The position numbers and the translations under genes were made by a program. Shown piece after piece: positions 34,526-40,740 of a stretch of DNA of 51,515 nt. Under the pieces are notes generated by a model, which worked only from the letters and a program-made list of their open reading frames with translations, made no database searches and was not told the origin of the DNA. The stretch comes from Solirubrobacterales bacterium (GTDB lineage Bacteria > Actinomycetota > Thermoleophilia > Solirubrobacterales > 70-9), in assembly GCA_023958085.1 (NCBI GenBank), contig JAMLGI010000013.1, positions 1 to 51,515 of the forward strand, given 5' to 3'. Position 1 is the first letter of the stretch; each line of letters opens with the position of its first letter.

Positions 34526-36349
34526 ATGTCCCTGGATCCGACCAGTCCTTTTCCGAGCGCCCCGGCGCTGAGTCCGAACTCGTACCGCGACACCTGGTGC
34601 GGCCAGGTGCTGGGGGACCGGGTCGGTGACCAGGTGAGGGTTTCCGGCTGGGTTCACCGGCGGCGCGACCACGGCGGCCTGATCTTCATCGACCTGCGTG
34701 ACCGCACCGGACTGGTTCAGCTCGTCTTCAACCCGGACGAGGCCGGAGATGCCCAGGCGACCGGTCACCGGCTGCGCTCCGAGTACGTGATCTCGGTTGC
34801 TGGCAAGGTGGTGAATCGTGACAGCGACACGGTCAACCCGGAGATGGCGACCGGCGAGTTCGAGGTGCGGGTCGGCTCGGTCGAGGTGCTGGCCGAGGCC
34901 GAGACGCCGCCGTTCGAGATCGAGGGTTTCTCCGGGGAGGCCGGGGAGGAGACCCGGCTCAGATACCGCTATCTGGATCTCCGTCGGGACCAGATGCAGC
35001 GGGCGATCGAGTTGCGAGGCAAGTTGACCCGGTCGATCCGCTCGTTTCTCGATGCCGAAGGGTTTCTCGACATCGAAACCCCGGTGCTGACCCGATCAAC
35101 CCCCGAGGGCGCCCGCGACTTCCTGGTTCCGGCCCGCCTGCAGCGCGGCTCCTTCTACGCCCTGCCGCAGTCCCCCCAGCTCTTCAAGCAGCTGTTGATG
35201 ATGGCCGGCTTCGAGCGCTATTACCAGATCGCCCGCTGCTTCCGGGACGAGGATCTCCGGGCCGACCGCCAACCGGACTTCACCCAGCTCGACATCGAGA
35301 TGTCCTTCGTCGACGGCGAGGACGTGATCGCGGTCAACGAGCGGCTGATCCAGCGCGTGCTCGCGGATTTCGGGATCGAGGTCGAGGCCCCGTTCCAGCG
35401 GATCTGTTTCGACGAGGCGATCGGTCGCTTCGGCTCGGACAAGCCGGATCTCCGCTACGGCTACGAGATCACCGACCTGACCGAGGTGCTGCGCGGCACC
35501 GGGTTCAAGGCGTTCGGCGGGGTCATCGAGTCGGGCGGTGCGGTCCGCGGGATCAACTTCGGCCGACGGGAGCTCTCCCGGGCCCAGCTCGACGGGCTGA
35601 TCGACGACGCCAAGGAACTCGGGGCGAAGGGCCTGGTCTGGGCGTTCCGGGAGGGTGACGGCTGGCGGGCACCGATCGCCAAGTTCCTTTCGGCGGAGGA
35701 GCTGGCCGGCCTGAACTCGGCGATGGCGGCCGAGGAGGGTGACCTGATGCTGGTCGCCGCCGACGATCCGATGAAGGTCGCGGCGATCCTCGGCGGGCTC
35801 CGGACCCGGCTGGCGGAGCGCTGGGACCTGGTTCCGGCCGACGCCGGCAACCGGCTCTGCTGGATCGTCGAGTGGCCGATGTTCGAGTTCAATCAGGACG
35901 AGAACCGCTGGGATGCACTTCATCACCCCTTCACCTCGCCGGCCGGCGAGCTCGACCCGGAGAATCCCGGGGCGGCCCGGGCGAAGGCCTACGACCTGGT
36001 CTGGAACGGGGTGGAGCTGGGCGGCGGCTCGATCCGCATCAGCGACCCGGAAGTTCAGTCGAAGGTGTTTTCGGCGCTGGGGATCGAGGCGGAGGAGGCG
36101 GCCGACCGCTTCGGGTTCCTGCTGGAGGCGCTGAAGTACGGGGCCCCGCCGCACGGCGGGATCGCCTACGGGGTGGACCGGTTCGCCGCCCTGCTCGCCG
36201 GTACGGATTCGATCCGGGACGTGATCGCCTTCCCCAAGACCGCCTCCGGCGGCGATCCGCTGACCGGCGCCCCGGCCCCGGTGGATGACATCCAGCTGCG
36301 GGACGTCGGGATCGAGCTTCGCAGGAAGAAGCTCCCCGGCCAGTCCTGA
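34526..36349 (+). CDS. aspS: aspartyl-tRNA synthetase (probably non-discriminating, Asp/Asn)
   Basis: 607 residues, bacterial class IIb with an N-terminal OB anticodon domain (VRVSGWVHRRRDHGGLIFIDLRDRTGLVQLVF), catalytic motifs 1-3 (LTRSTPEGARDFLVPAR, CFRDEDLRADRQPDFTQLDIEMSF, GIAYGVDRFAALLAG) and the bacterial GAD insertion. The His in RRRDHGG occupies the position where discriminating enzymes tend to have Leu, a mark associated with AspRS that also charges tRNA-Asn. If so, Asn-tRNA is made by GatCAB amidation. 67 bp after hisS. Confidence 0.95.
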   Translation: MSLDPTSPFPSAPALSPNSYRDTWCGQVLGDRVGDQVRVSGWVHRRRDHGGLIFIDLRDRTGLVQLVFNPDEAGDAQATGHRLRSEYVISVAGKVVNRDSDTVNPEMATGEFEVRVGSVEVLAEAETPPFEIEGFSGEAGEETRLRYRYLDLRRDQMQRAIELRGKLTRSIRSFLDAEGFLDIETPVLTRSTPEGARDFLVPARLQRGSFYALPQSPQLFKQLLMMAGFERYYQIARCFRDEDLRADRQPDFTQLDIEMSFVDGEDVIAVNERLIQRVLADFGIEVEAPFQRICFDEAIGRFGSDKPDLRYGYEITDLTEVLRGTGFKAFGGVIESGGAVRGINFGRRELSRAQLDGLIDDAKELGAKGLVWAFREGDGWRAPIAKFLSAEELAGLNSAMAAEEGDLMLVAADDPMKVAAILGGLRTRLAERWDLVPADAGNRLCWIVEWPMFEFNQDENRWDALHHPFTSPAGELDPENPGAARAKAYDLVWNGVELGGGSIRISDPEVQSKVFSALGIEAEEAADRFGFLLEALKYGAPPHGGIAYGVDRFAALLAGTDSIRDVIAFPKTASGGDPLTGAPAPVDDIQLRDVGIELRRKKLPGQS

Positions 36350-36362
36350 TCCGACCCCGCAG

Positions 36363-36390
36363 TTGACCGGTTCGGTCGGGATCGTAAGAT
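36363..36390 (+). promoter_or_regulatory. promoter TTGACC-N16-TAAGAT before the 36399 gene
   Basis: TTGACC (36363-36368), 16-bp spacer, TAAGAT (36385-36390), then 8 bases to ATG 36399. A near-consensus promoter giving a leaderless or nearly leaderless mRNA. Confidence 0.6.
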
Positions 36391-36398
36391 CCCGGGCG

Positions 36399-36674
36399 AT
36401 GAGCCTGTTCGACCGGATCAAGGATCGCTTCGGCGGGGAGCCCCGCATTCACATCGGCGATCCCCGGTTCGACGAGTGGGAGATGGTGCGGGACTTCGAG
36501 GATCTCGAAACCGCCCTGGCCTGGCGCGACCGCCTGCGGGAAGCCGGGCAGACCGCGGTGCTGACCTCGGACTGGGAACTCGATCGCTTCCGGCGGGGCG
36601 AGATCATGCTCCAGGTGCCGCCCGGGAACTGGTCCGAAGCCGAGGAACTCCTCTCCAACCTCGACCTCGACTGA
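36399..36674 (+). CDS. small DUF2007-like (putative signal-transducing) protein
   Basis: 91 residues from ATG 36399. The region EWEMVRDFEDLETALAWRDRLREAGQTAVLTSDWELDRFRRGEIMLQVPPGNWSEAEELLSNLDLD resembles the ferredoxin-like DUF2007 fold found in stand-alone small proteins of many bacteria. No catalytic residues are known for the family. It has its own promoter, downstream of aspS. Confidence 0.75.
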   Translation: MSLFDRIKDRFGGEPRIHIGDPRFDEWEMVRDFEDLETALAWRDRLREAGQTAVLTSDWELDRFRRGEIMLQVPPGNWSEAEELLSNLDLD

Positions 36675-36698
36675 CGGCCGAACCGGTCCCGGCCGGGG

Positions 36699-37043
36699 TT
36701 ACTCCTTGATCTCCATCTCGATGCTCCTGTCCTTGTGGGCCGAGCAGTTGGTGATGTAGGAGCCGGCCCGGTTCAGCGGGATCTTCAGGGTCTGGCCGGG
36801 GGAGACCGAGTAGCCGGCGATGAACTGGGTCGAGGAGTCACGGTTGTCGACCACCAGCGTGTCGCCAACCCGGCCCCGGATCTTTTCCGGGACCGCCTTG
36901 CTGGTCCCGCCACTTTCAACCAGCTTCGTGGTGCCGGCGGGGATGGTCAGGTTGATCGTTTCACCGGCGGGCACCGAATCCGAGCCGCAGCCGGATGCGA
37001 GCAACAGGACCGTCCCGAGCAGGGCAAGGAGCCCGACCCGCAT
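36699..37043 (-). CDS. cupredoxin-like lipoprotein
   Basis: 114 residues from ATG 37043. Lipobox LLASGC at residues ~12-17 marks an anchored exported protein. The domain INLTIPAGTTKLVESG...RVGDTLVVDNRDSSTQFIAGYSVSPGQTLKIPLNRAGSYITNCSAHKDRSIEMEIKE has the cupredoxin strand order, and CSAHKDRSIEM offers Cys/His/Met copper ligands. It is the last gene of the copper cluster (PCuAC, SCO1 upstream) and probably carries or buffers Cu for oxidase assembly; this role is inferred from context. Confidence 0.8.
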   Translation of the reverse strand: MRVGLLALLGTVLLLASGCGSDSVPAGETINLTIPAGTTKLVESGGTSKAVPEKIRGRVGDTLVVDNRDSSTQFIAGYSVSPGQTLKIPLNRAGSYITNCSAHKDRSIEMEIKE

Positions 37044-37059
37044 CGGGTGCGGGACGAGT

Positions 37060-37090
37060 CCGGGGGGCCGGCGCGAGGCCGGCCCCCCGG
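37060..37090. other. 13-bp GC hairpin between PCuAC and cupredoxin-like genes
   Basis: A perfect 13-bp stem (37060-37072 with 37078-37090) of G and C with a GCGAG loop. There is no T-tract on either side, so it may be a partial (rho-assisted) terminator or an mRNA-processing/stability hairpin setting unequal expression of the two genes. Confidence 0.65.
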
Positions 37091-37113
37091 AGGGTCCCGG
37101 AACGTGGTTCCGG

Positions 37114-37698
37114 TTACTCCTCACGGACGGTCGCATCGACCTTGATCTCGCCGGCCTTCCCGAAGGTCAGGACGACCGGGAAGGTCTGGTCTGCCTTCAG
37201 CGGATCGGCCAGATCGAACAGCATGATGTGCAAGCCGCCCGGCTCCAGATCCACCTCCTCGCCGGCCGGGATCTCGACCGAATGGACCTGCTTCATCGAC
37301 ATGTTGCCGTGACCGGAGGTGGTACCCGTCTGGCCGGAGCCATCGTGGTCACCCTCCATTTCACTGCCGGACATGTCGTCCGACTTGGCCGGGTCACCCG
37401 ACTCGTGATCCTCGCCGGACTTGTCCATCTGATCCCCGGCCGTCGTGGTTTCGTGGATCTCTGCCTTCCCGGCGATGTCGGCGGGGACGGTGGCCTTGAC
37501 CAGCCGGTCGGCCTCGTCGCCACCCTTGATCGTCGCGTAGATCGCGCTGGTGGTCTGGCCGGGAGGGCTGGTGCGGGCCCAGACGTCGGTCACCTCTAGC
37601 TTGCCGGACTCCGATCCGGAGTCGGAACCACAGGCCGAGATGGCGGTGGCGCCGAAGATCAGCAGGAGCGGTATCAGGAGAATTCGTTTCAGTGTCAT
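37114..37698 (-). CDS. PCu(A)C-type periplasmic copper chaperone with acidic/His/Met insertion
   Basis: 194 residues with AAAGGAAAG upstream and a lipobox (ISAC). PCuAC features: KLEVTDVWARTSPPGQTTSAIYATI, AEIHETT, then MKQVHSVEIPAGEEVDLEPGGLHIMLFDL, matching the H...M...H.M copper site. A ~50-residue stretch rich in D, E, S, H, M and G (KSGEDHESGDPAKSDDMSG... to GHGNMSM) is inserted between HETT and MKQV, a segment that could bind extra metal. These chaperones deliver Cu(I) to the CuA centre of cytochrome oxidase with SCO1. It is 9 bp downstream of the SCO1 gene. Confidence 0.92.
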   Translation of the reverse strand: MTLKRILLIPLLLIFGATAISACGSDSGSESGKLEVTDVWARTSPPGQTTSAIYATIKGGDEADRLVKATVPADIAGKAEIHETTTAGDQMDKSGEDHESGDPAKSDDMSGSEMEGDHDGSGQTGTTSGHGNMSMKQVHSVEIPAGEEVDLEPGGLHIMLFDLADPLKADQTFPVVLTFGKAGEIKVDATVREE

Positions 37699-37707
37699 GA
37701 CTTTCCT

Positions 37708-38394
37708 TTAGTTGGTTTCGTTTCCGTCCAGCCGCTCCAGCAGGAGACGGATGTCGGAGGCGATGTTTTTCGGACTTGAACCGAACGGCCACTCGACCAG
37801 CACCCGGCCGTTCGCGTCGATCGCGAAGACCTGGGCGCTGTGTTCGACCTCGTAGTTGCCGCTCTCGTCCGGTTTGCCGTAGCGATGGGTGATTCCGAAA
37901 GTCCGTTCGACCTCCGCCAGTTGCTGCCGGTTTGCCGGAACGAACGTGGCGAACTCGTCTGGATCGAAGAAATGCCCCAGATACCGGTTCATGACCCGCG
38001 GGGTGTCCCGTTTCGGATCGACGGTGGCCATCGCCACCTCGACCCGGGCCCGTTGCTCGGGATCGAGCTCCGCCAGCGCGAGCCGCAGATCGGCAAACGT
38101 CGTCGGACAGACATCCGGGCAGAACGTGTAGCCGAAATACAGCAGCATCAAGCCGTTCTTCGGGCCCTTCAACGGCTGTTCGCCGGTGGCACGCTCCGGG
38201 TTGTGCTGGGAGAGACTCGCTCCCTTCACTACCAGTTGGGGATTTCGGGTCATTCCGGTCAGATCCGGGGCCTGGTCCGTACTGCCGCATCCCGTCGAGA
38301 TCGTGGCACCGATGACGACGGTGGCGAAAAGGACGGCGAGGCGACGGAGACCGGCTCCCGGAAACCTTGACCGGACGGACTTGATTCGGTCCAT
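37708..38394 (-). CDS. SCO1/SenC-family copper/redox protein
   Basis: 228 residues from ATG 38394, with AAAGG upstream. A membrane segment ends in a lipobox-like TGC. The thioredoxin fold has the copper-binding CxxxC (YTFCPDVCPTTF) and the distal His (EVEHSAQVFAID). VAMATVDPKRDTPRVMNRYL is characteristic. SCO proteins reduce or metallate the CuA site of cytochrome c oxidase. Together with PCuAC and the cupredoxin lipoprotein it forms a copper-insertion operon; the oxidase subunits are not in the window. Confidence 0.94.
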   Translation of the reverse strand: MDRIKSVRSRFPGAGLRRLAVLFATVVIGATISTGCGSTDQAPDLTGMTRNPQLVVKGASLSQHNPERATGEQPLKGPKNGLMLLYFGYTFCPDVCPTTFADLRLALAELDPEQRARVEVAMATVDPKRDTPRVMNRYLGHFFDPDEFATFVPANRQQLAEVERTFGITHRYGKPDESGNYEVEHSAQVFAIDANGRVLVEWPFGSSPKNIASDIRLLLERLDGNETN

Positions 38395-38452
38395 CAAGAT
38401 GGCCTTTCTTTCAATCGGATGGCCGACGAGGTCGGCCGAGAACAGGTTCTGA

Positions 38453-38755
38453 TCAGGCCGTAAGCGGGGGGCCCCGCGACCAGACGGAGAGGGCGGCGGA
38501 ACGATCACCCGGAAGGTGGATCTCCTCCGGGAGGAAGGCAGCAGGGCGAGCCGACCCCGTCGCACGATCAATCCCGAGAATCCCGACCAGGCGCTCGACC
38601 GCCGGTCCGGCCGGATCGAACCCGGCCAGGAGCGGCAGGAGCAGGAAGAAGAACGGGGTCAGGACGAGAACACCGGCGACACTCTCGAACAGTCCGAGTA
38701 CCGCGCAGAGCGAGGTGATCGCAAGGATCGTGAATGCCGGGGCACGTCTTTCCAC
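38453..38755 (-). CDS. small membrane protein upstream of SCO1
   Basis: 100 residues with two hydrophobic segments (AFTILAITSLCAVLGLFESVAGVLVL and TPFFFLLLPLLAGF). The C-terminal part (PEEIHLPGDRSAALSVWSRGPPLTA) is soluble. I recognise no family. Same strand as, and 58 bp before, the SCO1 start; it may be part of the copper operon. Confidence 0.6.
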   Translation of the reverse strand: MERRAPAFTILAITSLCAVLGLFESVAGVLVLTPFFFLLLPLLAGFDPAGPAVERLVGILGIDRATGSARPAAFLPEEIHLPGDRSAALSVWSRGPPLTA

Positions 38756-38993
38756 GGGGGTCGAATCGTACCGGGTCCGGGGACAGACTCCGGGAAGTCT
38801 GCGGAGAACTGCGCAGTCCGGATCCGATCACCGTGACCGGCCATCCGATCCAGCAATAGCTGCTAGGTTGATCGCAGGCTCTGGCCTGTACGTGATCCGC
38901 CTCATAATTTGACCCAACATCAACGGCACGGGAGTCGATTTCTCCAGCCCCTGCGGGCCAGAGATAGACACCCACCTTTTTCACAAGGGATCA

Positions 38994-39062
38994 ATGCCGG
39001 AGGAGGAAACGGCAGGCCGGAGCCACCCTTCGTCCGCTGACGGCGTCAACGACCGAAAATGA
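38994..39062 (+). CDS. possible 22-codon leader ORF
   Basis: ATG 38994 is preceded by AAGGGA, followed by 22 codons (MPEEETAGRSHPSSADGVNDRK) and TGA inside the left arm of the long inverted repeat. It could be a leader peptide whose translation opens the hairpin, or chance. No codon-run (for example repeated Cys or His codons) suggests an attenuator. Confidence 0.25.
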   Translation: MPEEETAGRSHPSSADGVNDRK

Positions 39063-39138
39063 GGACCTCACGTACCGCGCACGTACTATCGCCCCTCATT
39101 TTCGGTCGAGTCCTTGTCAGCGAACGAATGGTGGCTCC
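39019..39138. repeat. long inverted repeat (45-bp arms, 29-nt loop)
   Basis: Left arm 39019-39064 (GGAGCCACC...CGACCGAAAATGAGG), right arm 39094-39138, with mismatches mainly in an 8-nt central block. The loop contains CACGTAC twice. It lies in the 500-bp gap between the copper cluster and mnmA. Candidates: a bidirectional regulatory hairpin or a small miniature-transposon-like repeat. No open frame explains it. Confidence 0.85.
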
Positions 39139-39148
39139 GGGTTGATTC

Positions 39149-39183
39149 TCGTCCGCTGACGGCGTCAACGACCGAAAATGAGG
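39149..39183 (+). repeat. third, direct copy of the inverted-repeat arm core
   Basis: 34 of the first arm's bases (TCGTCCGCTGACGGCG through AAAATGAGG) recur unchanged 119 bp downstream, ending just after the earliest possible ATG of the mnmA frame (39178). Perfect conservation, unlike the diverged inverted copy, suggests a recent duplication. Confidence 0.88.
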
Positions 39184-39264
39184 CGCTCCCCGCGTTCCGT
39201 CCCGTCCCGCAAGGGGACATCGAGGCAGGTTCGGTTCGGCAGTTGGACCTTTAACCTGTCGGAG

Positions 39265-40728
39265 ATGGAGTCGCTGCTTCAGGAATACGTCGAGGATCGC
39301 TCCTTCGAGGGCGATCCGCCCGCCGATGCCTACACCGGGGCGGCCGGGGGAGCGGCCTGCGGCGACCTGGCCCGGATCTCGCTCCAGATCGGACCGGACC
39401 CGGACGGAAATCCGGAGCGGCGAGTGGCCCGGATCAGCTTTGGAACCGAAGGCTGCGCCCCGACCCGGGCGGCCTGCGCCTGCGTCTGCGAGATGGTCGA
39501 GGGAGCGACGCTCCTCGAAGCCGCGCGAATCGGTGCCGACGAGATCGAAAATGAACTGGGCGGCCTGGGGCCGGCCCACCGCCACGCGGTAGTCCTGGCG
39601 GCCGACGCCCTTCACCGGGCGCTTTCGGCGGCGGCCTCGGACGGAGTCACCCTTTCCGACCCGGTACCGGGACGGGTAATGGTCGCCGTCTCCGGCGGGG
39701 TTGATTCGGCCGTGGCCGCGCTCCGGGAACGGGAGCGGGGAGCCGACGTGGTGGCGGTGACGGTCAAGCTCTGGGCCGACCCGGACACCGACGGAACCAG
39801 GGCCTGCTGCTCCCCGGAAGCGGTACTGGGGGCGAGGGCGGTGACCCACTCGCTCGGGATGCCGCACCTCACCCTCGACCTGGAGGGTCCCTTCCGGGAG
39901 AAGGTGGTGGCCGGGTTCCTCGACGGCTACTCCGAGGGCCGGACCCCCAACCCCTGCATTCTCTGCAACGGGGAGGTACGGATCGAGGCGATGGTTGCGC
40001 TCGCCGAAAGGGTCGGAGCCGAACGGCTGATCACCGGTCACTACGCCCGGGTGGCGGAGGACGACGACGGAGCCTTGATCGCCGCCGGCGAGGACGAGAA
40101 CAAGGATCAGTCCTACATGCTGGCCGCCCTCTCTCCCGAGGTGATCGCCCGGCTCGACTTCCCGCTGGCGAAGCTGACCAAGCCCGAGGTGCGGGAGATC
40201 GCGGCAGCCCACGACCTGAAGGTGGCCCGGAAACCGGAGAGCCAGGACCTCTGCTTCCTCGCCGGCCAGAAGAAGAGCGACTTTCTTAGTCGCCACGCCG
40301 GCCTCACGGACCGTCCGGGAGAGATCATTTCCGAGGCCGGAGAGGTGCTGGGCGAACACCTCGGGCACCACCACTTCACGGTCGGTCAGCGCCGCGGCCT
40401 CGGGGTTGCTGCGGAGGCGCCGCTGTACGTGCTCGGAACGGATGCCGTCTCCAACCGGGTCCGGGTTGGCCCCCGGTCCCGTCTCGCCACCGACCGGGTC
40501 ACGCTCGCAAACGTGGTTCTCCACCGGGACGCAAGCCGGGTCGACCGGGTACGCCTGCGCTACCGGACTCCGGCGATTCCGGCCCGGTTGGCGGCAGCAG
40601 CCGGCCGGCACGAGCACCTGGAGATCCGGCTCGACGAGCCGTTCGACGGACCGGCCCCCGGCCAGACCGCAGTCCTGATGGACGGCGAGGTGGTGGTCGG
40701 CCACGGAACGATCACCGTCGGTGGATAG
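39265..40728 (+). CDS. mnmA: IscU/SufU-like scaffold domain fused to tRNA 2-thiouridine synthase MnmA
   Basis: 487 residues from ATG 39265; ATG 39178 is in frame but adds 29 non-conserved residues and lies in a repeat. Residues ~1-125 are NifU/IscU-like: GGAACGDLARI (Cys32), EGCAPTRAACACVCEMVEG (Cys64 plus CxCxC) and HRHAVVLAADAL, where the third scaffold Cys is Ala108. The rest is MnmA: PP-loop VSGGVDSAVAAL, NPCILCNGEVR, TGHYAR, DQSYMLAAL, catalytic ESQDLCFLAG, HFTVGQRRGLG and the C-terminal beta domain. MnmA thiolates U34 of tRNA Lys/Glu/Gln using persulfide sulfur; the fused domain may relay sulfur from a cysteine desulfurase (inference). alaS begins 12 bp after the stop. Confidence 0.93.
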   Translation: MESLLQEYVEDRSFEGDPPADAYTGAAGGAACGDLARISLQIGPDPDGNPERRVARISFGTEGCAPTRAACACVCEMVEGATLLEAARIGADEIENELGGLGPAHRHAVVLAADALHRALSAAASDGVTLSDPVPGRVMVAVSGGVDSAVAALRERERGADVVAVTVKLWADPDTDGTRACCSPEAVLGARAVTHSLGMPHLTLDLEGPFREKVVAGFLDGYSEGRTPNPCILCNGEVRIEAMVALAERVGAERLITGHYARVAEDDDGALIAAGEDENKDQSYMLAALSPEVIARLDFPLAKLTKPEVREIAAAHDLKVARKPESQDLCFLAGQKKSDFLSRHAGLTDRPGEIISEAGEVLGEHLGHHHFTVGQRRGLGVAAEAPLYVLGTDAVSNRVRVGPRSRLATDRVTLANVVLHRDASRVDRVRLRYRTPAIPARLAAAAGRHEHLEIRLDEPFDGPAPGQTAVLMDGEVVVGHGTITVGG

Positions 40729-40740
40729 TCTCCCCGGATC

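Noticed and set aside
39178-39264. ATG 39178 as the mnmA start
   Set aside because: The added 29 residues are unlike IscU N-termini and are partly encoded by the repeat copy; ATG 39265 begins where the family begins, although its Shine-Dalgarno is poor.
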